The translations under genes and the position numbers were made by a program. From positions 191,130,498 through 191,194,497 of the forward strand of contig NC_073696.1 of the NCBI RefSeq assembly GCF_029784165.1: 64,000 nt of DNA, written 5' to 3'. Positions 22,357 to 32,415 of the stretch are shown piece by piece. Under the pieces are notes generated by a model. That model was not told the origin of the DNA. It searched no databases and saw only the letters and a program-made list of their open reading frames with translations. Position 1 is the stretch's first letter; every line of letters begins with the position of its first letter. This DNA comes from Wyeomyia smithii (lineage: Eukaryota; Arthropoda; Insecta; Diptera; Culicidae).

Positions 22357-23346
22357 AAAGGTGATTTTTCAAGAATTTGGTTTTTCTTTAAAAAAAACGC
22401 ATAAAAATTACAAAACTCTACATTACAAACCGGTCCATTTCGTGAGATGAATTGCTCACTGAACTCATTCCGCAATATGTCCATTGATTCGCGCGATGTG
22501 TGGCACGTTACTCCGTCTTGCTGAAACCACATGTCAACAAGACCCAGCTCTTCCATTTACGGCTAAATAAAATCAGACCGTAACGTCGCGATTTTGATTA
22601 TCTTTGAAGAAGTACGGACCAATGATGCCTCCAGCGTGTAAACCGCACCAAACCGTGCATATTTCTGGGTGCATTGGCGATTCTTGTATTGCCTCTGGTT
22701 GCTCTTCGATCCAAATGTTGTAATTTTGCTTATTAACATACCCATTTAACCAGAAATGAGCTTCGTCACTGAACACAATTTTTCGGTAAAAAAGTGGATT
22801 TTCGGCAAGTTGTTCTAAGGCCTATTCACCAAAAATTCGACGCTGCGGCAAGTCGTTCGGCTTCAATTCTTGCACAAGCTGAATTTGTAAGGCTTTACAC
22901 CAAGGTCATTTCGTAAAATCTTCCATGTAGTCGAATAACACAAGCCCAATTGCTGCGAACGGCGTCGAATTGACATTTCACGGTCTTCCACTATACTGGC
23001 TGATACGGCAGCAATATATTCTTCTGTACGCACTATATGTATACGTGTTGGTGGGTTTATGTCCAACAGAGTAAAACTGGTTTAATATCTCGTCACAATA
23101 GCTTGAATAGCTTGCTCAGTAGGTCGATTATGACGACCATAAAATGGTCGTAATGCGCGAAAAACATTTTTCACAGAGGACGAATTTTGGTATTAAAATT
23201 CGATTATTTGTAAGCGTTGTTCAGGCGTAAGTCATGGTGAAATGGCAAACCAAACTGATTACATTAGACTTTGACAGCTGTTAGAATTCCCGCGTGAACT
23301 GTCAAATCTGGATACACAAAAAACCAAATAGCAAAAAAGCACCCTT
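22357..23346 (-). mobile_element. deleted mariner-like transposon with both TIRs
   Basis: It is flanked by TA (22355-22356 and 23347-23348). The ends AAAGGTGATTTTTCAAG and, inverted, AAGGGTGCTTTTTTGCTA share about 30 bp with an ATTTGGTTTTT core. The 990-bp interior encodes a minus-strand transposase relic (see the next entry). The size is smaller than a complete member because of internal and C-terminal deletions. Confidence 0.8.
22420..23234 (-). pseudogene. mariner-like transposase, deleted and frameshifted
   Basis: Read from about 23234 down, it gives PEQRLQIIEF and FRALRPFYGRHNRPTEQAIQ. Next comes LDINPPTRIHIVRTEEYIAA (HTH region), then RRRSQQLGLCYSTTWKILR, FSDEAHFWLNGYVNKQNYNI with the first catalytic D, and VWCGLHAGGIIGPYFF. 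WFQQDGVTCHTSRESMDIL with the second D follows. The segment between these catalytic blocks is shortened, and the third catalytic acid is lost after FISRNGP. The first ATG is followed at once by a frame error. Confidence 0.8.
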
Positions 23347-23348
23347 TA

Positions 23349-23904
23349 CTTTCTTCCTTATCGACCTTATCATACCCTCCTGCGAGTTATCACTGTAATA
23401 GCCTTAATGATCTTATCGAAGCTTTAGACCAGTGGTTATTAAGTTTGGAGGAAAGTTTTGTGTGGAAGAGCCTGAGAATAAACCCTTTAAGTATAGTGCT
23501 TTTGCCAACTGTATGAGGTTAAGGAAGCAGTAGGAAGGGATGTTAAATTGTGACATGTAGTAACTAAAAAGAATTGGTGCAAAATTAAAAAAAATGATTT
23601 ACTTCTTCAAGGGTTGTAATCAGGGCCAGATTAAGAATCGCAAGGTTCGGGGGTCAAGTACCTTGAAGTGGCCCCGTTATCAGTTGTCAAAATTTACATA
23701 AAGTAATATTTCATTTCAGTTTTATTGTAATTTCGACTATTCTAGGGAGGTACGAATTTTTTTGGACTTTTAATTTTAGTATCTGGTGTAAGTAAAGTGT
23801 AGGTCCCCCCCCCTGAACTTCTCGTAATTCAGACTATAGTTGCAATAAATACAATGCGAAATCGTGAACTTTTTTTGTTTACTCTCCATAAACTAGTTTT
23901 GTTG
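23349..23904. other. unassigned AT-rich sequence
   Basis: No gene was recognised. The part around 23620-23700 (GGGCCAGATTAAG) looks like a dispersed repeat end but could not be named. Confidence 0.35.
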
Positions 23905-23980
23905 CCACAAAGCATCAGAGCATGACAACAGACAGACGGACAACAGACAGACGGACGCCAATCATCGCATTGCCGCGGAT

Positions 23981-24865
23981 ATGAAAAAATTCTGCTTAGT
24001 GTCAGAATTGTTCGACAGTATTGAGCACCTGCTTAATGATGTCAAAGAAACTTTGTCAGCGATTAACAAAAGCAATCAAAACATGTGCAGTGCGGTCGGG
24101 CAGCACATAAAGTCGTGTGACAATAAATTGCACACGACATTGACCGGCATCAGCGAGTCGTTTTCAACGATGCCACAAAAAATACATAAATATTTTGACG
24201 AATGGCTCTCAAGCCTGACAAGCAATTTTATTAGTTCAACCACAGAGGATGAGTCATTGAAACCTCATACAAATAACGACTCAAAACTTACTGAAATACT
24301 CGAGGAGGTGAAATTTGTCTCAGGGACTGTCTCCAATCTTCAGGTGACCAACACATGCAGTGCAAAACCTCAAAAAAATCTTCAGGAAGAACTAGCTGAA
24401 AAATCTTTCTACCCGAAAGTGGACCATGCATCTCCAGGATGGAGATTTCTGGGTAACAAATGGCAATGGAAGCAGGACTGGTCCACTTATGATGCCAAGC
24501 AACGGTCTCGAAGACTACAAGAAAAAGCTGCCGAAAAAGCTAAAAGAAACCGTAAAAAAAGAAAACAACAAATCACTCATACCAGTAAACAAAACAATCA
24601 GCACAGCGGTACGCAAAACTATCAACGCATCAACGCATCAGACAAAGAATTACTAGCCACAGCAAAAGTTCAATTCGCCGGGCCACCCTCATCAACCGAC
24701 CATCCGATAGCTGCACTTTCTGCTCCAAAACTCATCAACTTCAGGAAAGGAGAAACTATCAACCCGTATCGATCTGAAAAAGGTACAACACGGAGCACTA
24801 CTTCAAAGTCAGAACCGGAGAATACTGCTCCGCTGCTAGATCCTATGCGTCCACCGACAGACTAA
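23981..24865 (+). CDS. LINE ORF1 protein (family A copy 1)
   Basis: This 294-residue frame encodes the LINE nucleic-acid-binding ORF1 protein. The N-terminal 120 residues are predicted to be largely helical with heptad-like spacing. A tryptophan-rich motif, GWRFLGNKWQWKQDWSTYD, lies at about residues 153-171 and is conserved in copy 2 (GWRFLGSRKVWKQDWTAYD). A strongly basic stretch follows at 174-196 (RSRRLQ..KAKRNRKKRK). There is no CCHC knuckle. The ATG at 23981 is the first good start after the leader. A different frame stays open from 24778, so the natural C-terminus may differ. Confidence 0.7.
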   Translation: MKKFCLVSELFDSIEHLLNDVKETLSAINKSNQNMCSAVGQHIKSCDNKLHTTLTGISESFSTMPQKIHKYFDEWLSSLTSNFISSTTEDESLKPHTNNDSKLTEILEEVKFVSGTVSNLQVTNTCSAKPQKNLQEELAEKSFYPKVDHASPGWRFLGNKWQWKQDWSTYDAKQRSRRLQEKAAEKAKRNRKKRKQQITHTSKQNNQHSGTQNYQRINASDKELLATAKVQFAGPPSSTDHPIAALSAPKLINFRKGETINPYRSEKGTTRSTTSKSEPENTAPLLDPMRPPTD

Positions 24866-25118
24866 CGGAGCAATCCGCTGCTGGTGACAAACGCTATCTG
24901 AAAGCACGGCTGCGTGATCACAAAATTATGGATACGGTACGAACTTTCCTTGCTTTCCTGCATGATCAGCCAATAACGGTATGCATTCGAGGAATCACCA
25001 AAATTAGTGCATCGGTGATGCTGGCAGCTGAAGGACTACCAACTGACTTAAACCTGCTACGTGAAATTTTCCTGGACGTACATGAAGAACTGGGAATATC
25101 ACGCGATGACGCTTTCTG
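24778..25118 (+). pseudogene. possible ORF1 extension in another frame
   Basis: An open frame overlaps the end of ORF1 and encodes TVRTFLAFLHDQPITVCI and ASVMLAAEGLPTDLNLLREI. It looks protein-like (balanced composition, few rare runs) and could be the natural end of ORF1 if a shift occurred near the GAAAAAGG at about 24777. Copy 2 has only about 180 bases between ORF1 and ORF2, so this segment is not conserved in that copy. Its function is unknown. Confidence 0.35.
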
Positions 25119-25340
25119 ACGACCTGCAGTCTCATCGGACATCGTTATCCAGTGAACGAACACACCGCCTACAACAACTAAGGGAAAGCACCGACAAATT
25201 TTACAAACCGAGTTTTCGGAAATAACGACCCCTTTCGATGAGAAAGAAGAAGACTTACAGGTAACACTCACCAACCCTCAAACATCGCCAACCACCATAT
25301 CCCCAAAAATTTCATCACCACACAAAATGCGACTGAAATT

Positions 25341-26366
25341 TTGGTTTACTGTCAAAATTTCAATCGCACGAAAGGCCCAGCCAAAATGAAACAAATTTAC
25401 AACAATCTTTCAGGCTCATCCTTTTCAGTCATATTGGCGACTGAAACAAACTGGGATGAAAGTGTCAAAAGTGAAGAGATTTTTGGAAATATGTTTAATG
25501 TATTCAGGAATGACAGGAATCTTCAAGAATCCGAGAAGAAGTCAGGCGGAGGAGTCCTCATAGCGGTCTCTGTGAATTTTAATTCAGAAACTGTTGCTGC
25601 ACCTAAATTCAAAGAATTCGAGCACATTTGGATAAAATCGTACATAGCAGGTGAAACACACGCATTCGCCTCTGTGTACTTTCCTCCACATAACGCTAAT
25701 AAAATTACGTACGAAAAGTTTTTTAATTGCGCAGAAAAAAAAATTTCTGAACTACGTCCAGAAGTGAAAGTACACATCTATGGGGACTTCAATCAAAACA
25801 CCGCTGGCTTCATCTTGGACCCTGAAAACGAAAGCATCCTACTCCCAGTCGTTGGAGATAACATCACTTTACACTTCATGTTTGACGAAATTGCTAAAGT
25901 AGGTTTGAACCAGGTTAACCATGTAAGAAACCGTGAAAATTGCTATTTGGCGCTACTCTTAACAAATATCCATGAAGATTTCTGTGTGACTGAATCATTT
26001 AACCCACTGTGGAAAAACGAAAAGTTTCACACAGCAATTGAATATTCTTTATTTTTACATGAATATCGAAGACCCAACGACTGTGAGTATGAGGAAGTCC
26101 TTGATTTCAAACTCGCGAACTATGCAAATATTAAAAACAAATTAAACTGTGTCAATTGGCAACAAATTTTTAGAGATGAAGGAAATGTCGAATCATCTGT
26201 TATCGTCTTTAACAAAATTCTGTACAACATCATCTCTCAAGAGATTCCATTGAAGAAAAAACGACGCCACGCTAACACTAAACATCCAGTCTGGTTTAAC
26301 AAACAAATAAAAAAAATTAAAAAACCGCAAACAAAAAGCTCACAAAATTTTCAAAAAGCACAATAG
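25341..26366 (+). CDS. LINE ORF2, endonuclease part (family A copy 1)
   Basis: This is the apurinic-like endonuclease that nicks target DNA for target-primed reverse transcription. Visible motifs are VYCQNFN, SFSVILATETNWDES with the catalytic glutamate (about residue 38), SGGGVLIAV, SVYFPPHN and HIYGDFNQN (about residue 150). Two expected acids look altered: CYLALLLTN where copy 2 has CYLDLLMSN, and NEKFHTAIEYS where most clades have SDH. The frame is open upstream from 25242 and no clear ATG starts the conserved part; the first in-frame ATG is at 25386. It ends by frameshift near an A8 run at about 26310. Confidence 0.75.
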   Translation: MVYCQNFNRTKGPAKMKQIYNNLSGSSFSVILATETNWDESVKSEEIFGNMFNVFRNDRNLQESEKKSGGGVLIAVSVNFNSETVAAPKFKEFEHIWIKSYIAGETHAFASVYFPPHNANKITYEKFFNCAEKKISELRPEVKVHIYGDFNQNTAGFILDPENESILLPVVGDNITLHFMFDEIAKVGLNQVNHVRNRENCYLALLLTNIHEDFCVTESFNPLWKNEKFHTAIEYSLFLHEYRRPNDCEYEEVLDFKLANYANIKNKLNCVNWQQIFRDEGNVESSVIVFNKILYNIISQEIPLKKKRRHANTKHPVWFNKQIKKIKKPQTKSSQNFQKAQ

Positions 26367-26388
26367 CAGTGAAAATCTAGCAATTTAC

Positions 26389-28221
26389 TTGGAAATATGT
26401 GATCAACTGAACTTTGCAATCAGTGATGCATTTGAAGAATTCAATACAAAAACTGAACTAGAAATTAAGTCTTGTCCAAAGAACTTCTTCAATTACGTCA
26501 AAACAAAACTAAAATCAGACAATTTTCCATCAATAATGCAACTCGATGAACATGTTGGTGATAACTCGGAGAAAAATTGCAATCTCTTTGCAAAATTTTT
26601 CCAGGAAATCTATACCACATTTTCCGAAGAAAATCGCGACCGCGATTATTTTGCATTTTATCCAGAATATCCAAGAAACGTTGGTGTCAACCAACTACAG
26701 GATGTTTTGCAGGGTCTGAGAAATTTAGACCCTTCCAAAGGACCTGGACCTGACGGAATACCTCCAGCACTCATGGAAAATCTTTCGAAGGAACTTGCAT
26801 CTCCTTTGTTCTGGCTGTTCAATATGTCGTTGGAAACTGGAGTCTTCCCAAATATATGGAAAAGCTCATTTTTAGTGCCTATTTTCAAATCTGGGCGTAA
26901 ATCTGACATACGTAATTATCGTGGAATCGCTATTATCTCTTGCATTCCTAAACTCTTTGAGGCAATTGTCAATGAAAAGATATTTGCTCAAGTCAAAAAT
27001 CGAATAACTGACAAACAACACGGCTTCTTCAAAGGCCGCTCTACATCCACAAATTTACTTGAATTCGTAGATTTCTCATTGAATGCAATGGATAATGGGA
27101 ACCATGTTGAAGCTCTCTATACAGACTTTAGCAAAGCATTTGATCGTATTGACATACCAATGCTACTTTTTAAACTGCAAAAAATTGGAATTGAGTCTGG
27201 TCTTCTGAAGTGGCTTGAATCATATTTAACAAACAGGCAACAAATAATAAAATTTAATGGAAAAAAGTCAAATCCCATTCAAGTTACTTCAGGTGTGCCC
27301 CAAGGCTCCCACTTAGGACCACTTCTTTTTATTTTGTACGTGAACGACATTTCCTTCATCCTCAAAAATGTTAAAGTTCTAATATATGCCGACGACATGA
27401 AGCTGTTTTTGGAAATAAAAAATCAAGAAGACATCAATGTATTTCAGAATGAAATCCACACATTTTACATCTGGTGTAAGAAAAGCCTACTTGAAGTAAA
27501 TGTAAAAAAATGCAATGTAATATCCCTTAGCAGAAAATTAACAACGCCCAAAATTGTAATTGCATTAGGGGATCAGAATGTGAAGAAATGTGATAAAGTT
27601 AGGGATTTAGGAATAATCTTAGATTCTAAACTTAATTTCATCGACCACTATAACACTATCATACACAAGGCAAACAACATGTTAGGGTTTATCAAACGCT
27701 TCTGTTATAATTTTCAAGACCCGTACACTATCAAAACTTTGTATATTGCCTATGTGAGGTCAATACTGGAATACTATAGCATTGTGTGGTCTCCTCGTCC
27801 TGGCGTACATGAAAAAAGAATAGAATCAGTACAAAAGCAATTTCTACTATATGCTCTTCGTGAGCTAGGTTGGACCGCACATCGTCTTCCGTCATATGAA
27901 GCACGCTGCATGTTGATTGACATTCAAACATTGAAAGAACGGCGAGAGTACGCGATGGCTTCATTTGTAAACGATATCGTTTCGCAGAACGTTGACTCAG
28001 CAGTACTACTTTCTAAATTGAACTTTTATGCACCCATTCGACAACTTCGACACCGTAGTTTATTTGCTCTTAACCATCATCGTACGGAATACGCAAAAAA
28101 TGGACCTATAAATAGTATGATGAATTCTTATAATCAACACTGCGAAGCCATTGACTTTACGATGTCCCGGTATAAACTGAAACAGTATTTCAAGTCCTTG
28201 AGGCTGAGGACACAAAATTAA
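26389..28221 (+). CDS. LINE ORF2, reverse transcriptase part (family A copy 1)
   Basis: This 610-residue open frame encodes the reverse transcriptase and C-terminal domain. Motifs in order are PSKGPGPDGIPPA (about 115-127), NYRGIAIIS, QHGFFKGRST, YTDFSKAFDRID, SGVPQGSHLGPLLFILYVND (about 305-324) and YADDMKLF (about 332-339), with both aspartates intact. Next come RDLGIILDSKL and RIESVQKQFLLYALR. It has no internal stop. The coding region really begins near 26315 in this frame (KLKNRKQKAHK), joined to the endonuclease by a +1 shift. The ATG at 26389 is therefore not a natural start. Confidence 0.85.
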   Translation: MEICDQLNFAISDAFEEFNTKTELEIKSCPKNFFNYVKTKLKSDNFPSIMQLDEHVGDNSEKNCNLFAKFFQEIYTTFSEENRDRDYFAFYPEYPRNVGVNQLQDVLQGLRNLDPSKGPGPDGIPPALMENLSKELASPLFWLFNMSLETGVFPNIWKSSFLVPIFKSGRKSDIRNYRGIAIISCIPKLFEAIVNEKIFAQVKNRITDKQHGFFKGRSTSTNLLEFVDFSLNAMDNGNHVEALYTDFSKAFDRIDIPMLLFKLQKIGIESGLLKWLESYLTNRQQIIKFNGKKSNPIQVTSGVPQGSHLGPLLFILYVNDISFILKNVKVLIYADDMKLFLEIKNQEDINVFQNEIHTFYIWCKKSLLEVNVKKCNVISLSRKLTTPKIVIALGDQNVKKCDKVRDLGIILDSKLNFIDHYNTIIHKANNMLGFIKRFCYNFQDPYTIKTLYIAYVRSILEYYSIVWSPRPGVHEKRIESVQKQFLLYALRELGWTAHRLPSYEARCMLIDIQTLKERREYAMASFVNDIVSQNVDSAVLLSKLNFYAPIRQLRHRSLFALNHHRTEYAKNGPINSMMNSYNQHCEAIDFTMSRYKLKQYFKSLRLRTQN

Positions 28222-28313
28222 TTTGTTTTATGTTCGTGTATAGTTTAGAAATTAATGTAACTAGTCTACATATATGATTGACGAAATAAATAAATAAAGT
28301 CGAATAAATTTAT

Positions 28314-28686
28314 GGGGTAATATCCACCAAATTCTCAAAAAACACGGCTTTCTTCATGATTTTTTTTTAACACGTGTTGTAGAGACGCTATAACGGTCAA
28401 AACTTGATGCAGCGACCTCTATACTTCAAATTTGAAACACGATATCGAACATAGGTAACTTCTGCTAGTTTACAACGCCTCGAAATTAACAAAAAAAACG
28501 AGCATCGCCAAAATAAACCAAAAATGTTATTTTGGAGCATAAAAGTTGTTCGGTAAAAATTACTTCAAACGAATTTTGAGTTTAGATCAGTACTTGGGCG
28601 ATGTAGATTTTAATTCCAAGATAGTTTTAGCATGATTTAAGCCAATAAAATAAATGACAAGAAAAATTTTTGGTGGATATTATCCC
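28314..28686. mobile_element. MITE with GGGGTAATATCCACCAAA ends, copy 1
   Basis: The left end GGGGTAATATCCACCAAA and right end TTTGGTGGATATTATCCC form an imperfect TIR of about 18 bp. The 373-bp interior is non-coding and contains GCATCGCCAAAATAAACC and CATGATTTAAGCCAATAAAA. An inverted, truncated copy lies at 36602-36868. It abuts the tail of the family A LINE. Confidence 0.75.
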
Positions 28687-28738
28687 TTAAGTTCGAAACT
28701 GCGCCGCCAGTGATGTTGCAAAATCTCACTTTTCAGTC

Positions 28739-29368
28739 TTGCACTTTAGAAAAATGGTTTGTTTAGCAAAATTGTAGAAAATGTAGTCACAAAAAAACTT
28801 TGCTTAGAATACTTTTCTTTGAACTATTGTTTTTTTTTTTGAAGGTATAACGTTTTACATTGGTCTAGTACTTGAATAAGATTTTTTTTAAATATCACAA
28901 AAACTGTAGCATTTAGAGGGCAACAATGTTCCATATATATTTATTTATCATATAAACACACAACTTTATAGAAGACACAGAAAATATAGCTCCTACAAAG
29001 ACCGAGTCATTGCCCAAAATATAAAAAAAAATTTTTTGTTGATGAATTATTATCAAAATCGTTCAACGAAACTAACTGGAACGTTTGTCCCTTCCAGTAT
29101 CTTCATTTCTTGATATTCAATTAAAAAAAAATATTTATTTTTTGGCAATTACTCTATCTGGGTAGAAGTTACCTAATTTGTGTTTTCATGATTTCCTTCT
29201 AAATGCTACACTTTTTCACATATTCAAAAAAATCGAATTTTAGGGACTATCTAAAATGAGAAGTTGTATCTGAAACAAGAGCAGTTAGTAAAAAACTACC
29301 TCCAGAATATTTTTTGTGACAACATTATCTTCAACTTTGCTGAGTGTACCATTTCTCTAAAGTGTAAT
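28739..29368. mobile_element. fold-back element with about 300-bp arms
   Basis: The left arm (28739 to about 29045) pairs with the right arm (about 29065-29368) over most of its length. Matching words include CACTTTAGA.AAATGGT, TAATGT.GTCACAAAAAA, CTGTAGCATTTAGA.GG and GAGT.ATTGCC. The centre is near 29055. There is no open frame. It can be described as a degenerate long palindrome. Confidence 0.7.
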
Positions 29369-30014
29369 ACAGGTCGGACTTAATTATATATATTTTCCAA
29401 CTTTTGTCATTATTTTTAATTGAATCCAATCTCCTAATGTTTTTTTTATAATCGAGTCTTATAATAATCGAATCAGATTTTTTTTAATTTTTGTTCGTTT
29501 TGCATGAATGTTTTTTGTTTTTAAATAAAAGAGAAGAATTTTTTTTTGACTAACTAAGTTTAAGTCTGAAAACACATTTCTTACAAAAAAAAACAGCAGT
29601 ATCTTGTAGTATTTTGCATGTTAATGCAGTCAACGAACAGTGTATGTTCAACTGGTTTTTTAACCCCAAACGTCAACTTTTTTTTTCAATTTTTTTCGAA
29701 TTTTTTACAATTTGTTTTATTTATTTCAATTTCACGATTCTTTTTATTTTTTTTTCCTGTTTTTCATATCTTTTGTATTTAGTTTGATTTTTGACTTTTT
29801 ATTGAATTTTATATTTTTAATTTTTTCAATTTAATAATATTTTTAATTACATGATTCATCAATTACGCAATAAAAACATCTATTTTCGACACCATCTCGT
29901 TTTATAAAAATCCTTAAAATTTTTCGCATGGCTGCAACGCTTTTGCAGATTCTCTTGAAGCGTAACGTATTGTATGGACGTTCCCTTACGACACTTTAGA
30001 TTTAAATAAGTCAT
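29369..30014. other. A/T-rich low-complexity sequence
   Basis: Long T-runs and A-runs dominate. No gene or structured repeat is supported. Confidence 0.5.
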
Positions 30015-30182
30015 AAGGGGCCATCCACATACCACGTGGACAGATTTTTAACAATTTTGAACCCCTCCCCCTCCGTGGACAACTGTCCATATAAATTCTA
30101 AAAAAATTGTATAGACCGTGGACATTAGCTAACCCCCCCCCCCCCCCCCAAAGCTGTCCACGTGGTATGTGGATGGCCCCTT
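30015..30182. mobile_element. 168-bp MITE with 29-bp TIR
   Basis: The left end AAGGGGCCATCCACATACC (continuing ACGTGGACAG) at 30015-30043 is the exact reverse complement of 30154-30182. The centre has a C-run of about 17. A third, slightly diverged copy of the right end lies just outside at 30247-30276 after another C-run, so two elements or a partial duplication are stacked here. Confidence 0.8.
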
Positions 30183-30276
30183 TTATTGGAATGGAGGAAA
30201 AATTTATTAAATATAATCGATTCTCAAGCCCCCCCCCCTCCCCCATGCAGTCTACGTGGTATGTAGATGGCCCTTA

Positions 30277-30800
30277 TATACTAATTATCTTCTGAAGATA
30301 GCATGGCAATAAATCCAGCGTTAGAAGAGAAGGTGAATTGAAAACGTTCAAGATTCTGAGCTCTCGTACCACTTTAAATGTGGTTTTCTCAAAGCAGCAT
30401 TTTCACAATCGGTTCGCAGCCTTACTCTCATTTTTTTTTATATTGAGGTCAACTTTTTTCGAAGCTGCATTGTTACATATTGAAAACAGGTACGCTAATT
30501 TCTTTGATGGCAACATTAGTTTTTTACTTGTTTTATCGGGTTTATGTTGGTCGATTTTTACCTTTTTTATAATACAAGAAATATTTCCAAAATTGCATAA
30601 TTTTCTGAAAAATGGATTTTTTAAAACCCCTTACATATGCTGGAATATGCTCTCATCAAAAACAAAAAATCAATCCTACGTTGCTCTAGGACAAGGTAAA
30701 CTCCAGCTACGTTGCACAACCTTTGACTCGACATTTTGAAGACTTCCACTTTGACGCCATTTACAAAACGCAAATTTTTCATTATATTTTCAACATTTTT
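30277..30800. other. unassigned sequence
   Basis: It contains a 133-codon open frame (30338-30739, plus) rich in Phe and Leu with no known motif. I regard it as chance in T-rich DNA. No other feature was recognised. Confidence 0.35.
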
Positions 30801-31146
30801 TTTTATTCTCGCTTATTTTCCGTCGGTCTAGTTCCACCACTGTTGTGGCCAATCACCGACGCCCAGGGAGGCGACTCCACACCCAGGACCCTAACTCACG
30901 ACCCGTTGATTAACGGACCGGCGCCAACGGCTTTACTTCCTCATGCGATGGAAGGCGTGATCCCAGAGATTTTTCGCCTCAGAAAATCTCCCGGTGTCGG
31001 CTAGGATCGAATCCAGACCAGTTGGGTTGATTGTGAGTGGATCACGCCACCTCACAACCATCGAATCCTATGTCGGCGGTGGGATTCGAACCCAGGCGTC
31101 GAGCGTGGTTGGCGGAGACGTTACCAACCACACTAGGCCCCCGCTC
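30801..31146 (-). mobile_element. tRNA-derived SINE, apparently dimeric, with 12-bp TSD
   Basis: The repeat TTCAACATTTTT at 30789-30800 and 31147-31158 flanks the insert, and the minus-strand 3' end is A-rich (AATAAAAAAAA). The 5' part has box A-like TGGTTGGTAACGTCTC (about 31115-31130) and box B GGGTTCGAATCCCAC (about 31079-31093). A second box B-like GGATTCGATCCTAG lies at 31001-31014, suggesting two fused tRNA-like units. It is GC-rich compared with its surroundings. The family name is uncertain. Confidence 0.7.
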
Positions 31147-31158
31147 TTCAACATTTTT

Positions 31159-31870
31159 AAGTTATAACAATATTTAAATCTATTTTTATATTCTTATTTT
31201 TAGTTTTGAGTACACAAGCAAGTCCTGAAAATTTTATTTTTGAAGCTGTTTGAAAGTCGGTCGGGCAAAGCACAAAAACCCCCCGAAGAATTAGGTACGC
31301 TTGCAGCACCAATCGTCGTTAATTGGCGGATAGATGATTTAGCTAAAAAAGCTGCTCATGAAAAATAATTTGACTTTAACACGTTATACACATAAAAACT
31401 CCATCATGTTAATAAAGTGACCGAGTTGCATAAAATTAATTGCAAATTCCTAAATGTGTTAACAACTAAGTTTGTGGATTAAAAGTTATGATAAGAAGTG
31501 TGAACCATTGATTGGTAATCATTGAGGTGATTGCACGTGATTATAAACCAAAAAAATGTCGGTAAGCCTTGGTGATAATGTTGCTGTAATGGTTCTCAAA
31601 TGTCAACTCACTATCTTAGTATACACCAAGATTTTTCACGCACAATACACTGTGAAATGTGTATATATGTGAATAGGTCATCGTAATTATTCAAAAGCTG
31701 AAAATCATTCCTTGAACAATAACGGGTGACAGCGAAAAATCTGGAATTTTTTTGGAGCTCTTTCACTCTACAACAAACACGCTCAGAGAGAAATGAGAAT
31801 ATGTATATGAAAGCTCTATCTTATCCTCTTTATTTTTTGTTTTGTTTATGCATGCTCAGTTCGTTTCAAA
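31159..31870. other. unassigned sequence
   Basis: It has no recognised coding or repeat content. It leads into the transposase relic that begins near 31871. Confidence 0.35.
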
Positions 31871-32415
31871 ATGGCGTCCAAACAAGGAGCATTCCGCAAG
31901 CGCATTGTACGGTTCACTATAAACTGCAAAACAATTTCAGCAAAAAGTTCACGGTAAACCATTTTGAAAGCGACAATCTTCCGGTTTCTATTGTGTATGG
32001 TTTCCTGCAAACCTCAACTATAATCCGCTAGGAAGGTAGTGGAAAGAAAAGGGACTTTTTCCTTTTTTTGTCAAATCGTGGTTCAAGCCTATCGGTTTGG
32101 CAATCAATCAAAATATATACCAGAACGAATGAATGAACAACATCATGATTCCATTTCTTTCAAAACACCATTCAAATATCATCACAGTACGTAAAAAAAA
32201 ACAAGAACGTTTCTGAACAATTACTCGACTCCATTTGTACCCCAAAAACGAATCCACCTCAGTGTCGCCCAATCGAAAATTTCAACGAATTGTGAACAGT
32301 TGATCGGTAGAATCAAAAGTTGCATTCGAAAAGCTAACTTAAAGACCGTACATTTCGTCGAAAGGCCGGTAACGGACGTTTCTCGAATGCTCAATATTTT
32401 TTGTTAGTTCACAAT
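31871..32415 (+). pseudogene. Tc1/mariner-superfamily transposase relic with internal deletion
   Basis: The ATG at 31871 opens MASKQGAFRKRIVRF, a typical N-terminal helix-turn-helix start, continuing in shifted frames with KFTVNHF and a loop to about 32060. The sequence then jumps to the C-terminal catalytic half: FKPIGLAINQNIYQNE, MIPFLSKHHSN, then PPQCRPIENFNEL with the final glutamate (about 32250-32290) and IKSCIRKANLKTV. The part carrying the first catalytic aspartate is deleted. It belongs to a different family from the ITmD37E relics. Confidence 0.7.

Larger units (their letters stand above)
23905..28313 (+). mobile_element. CR1-like LINE, family A copy 1, nearly full length
   Basis: It has a short 5' leader with a duplicated ACAGACAGACGGAC motif (about 23925-23957), ORF1, ORF2 with endonuclease and reverse transcriptase, a short 3' UTR, and a tail of (AAATA)n at about 28285-28310. 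The 5' limit is approximate. The RT motifs (GVPQGSHLGPLLF, YADD) resemble the CR1/T1/Q clade more than Jockey; this is judged by eye. The same family occurs at 53669-57721, clearly diverged at the protein level. Confidence 0.85.

Noticed and set aside
26300..26400. Programmed +1 frameshift between endonuclease and RT of family A
   Set aside because: Both copies need +1, but at different A-runs and different codons, so a conserved shift site is not supported.
30338..30739. 133-codon ORF as a gene
   Set aside because: Phe/Leu-rich, T-run driven, no motif, no supporting context.
31726..32031. 101-codon ORF as a gene
   Set aside because: It overlaps the N-terminal region of a transposase relic in a different frame.
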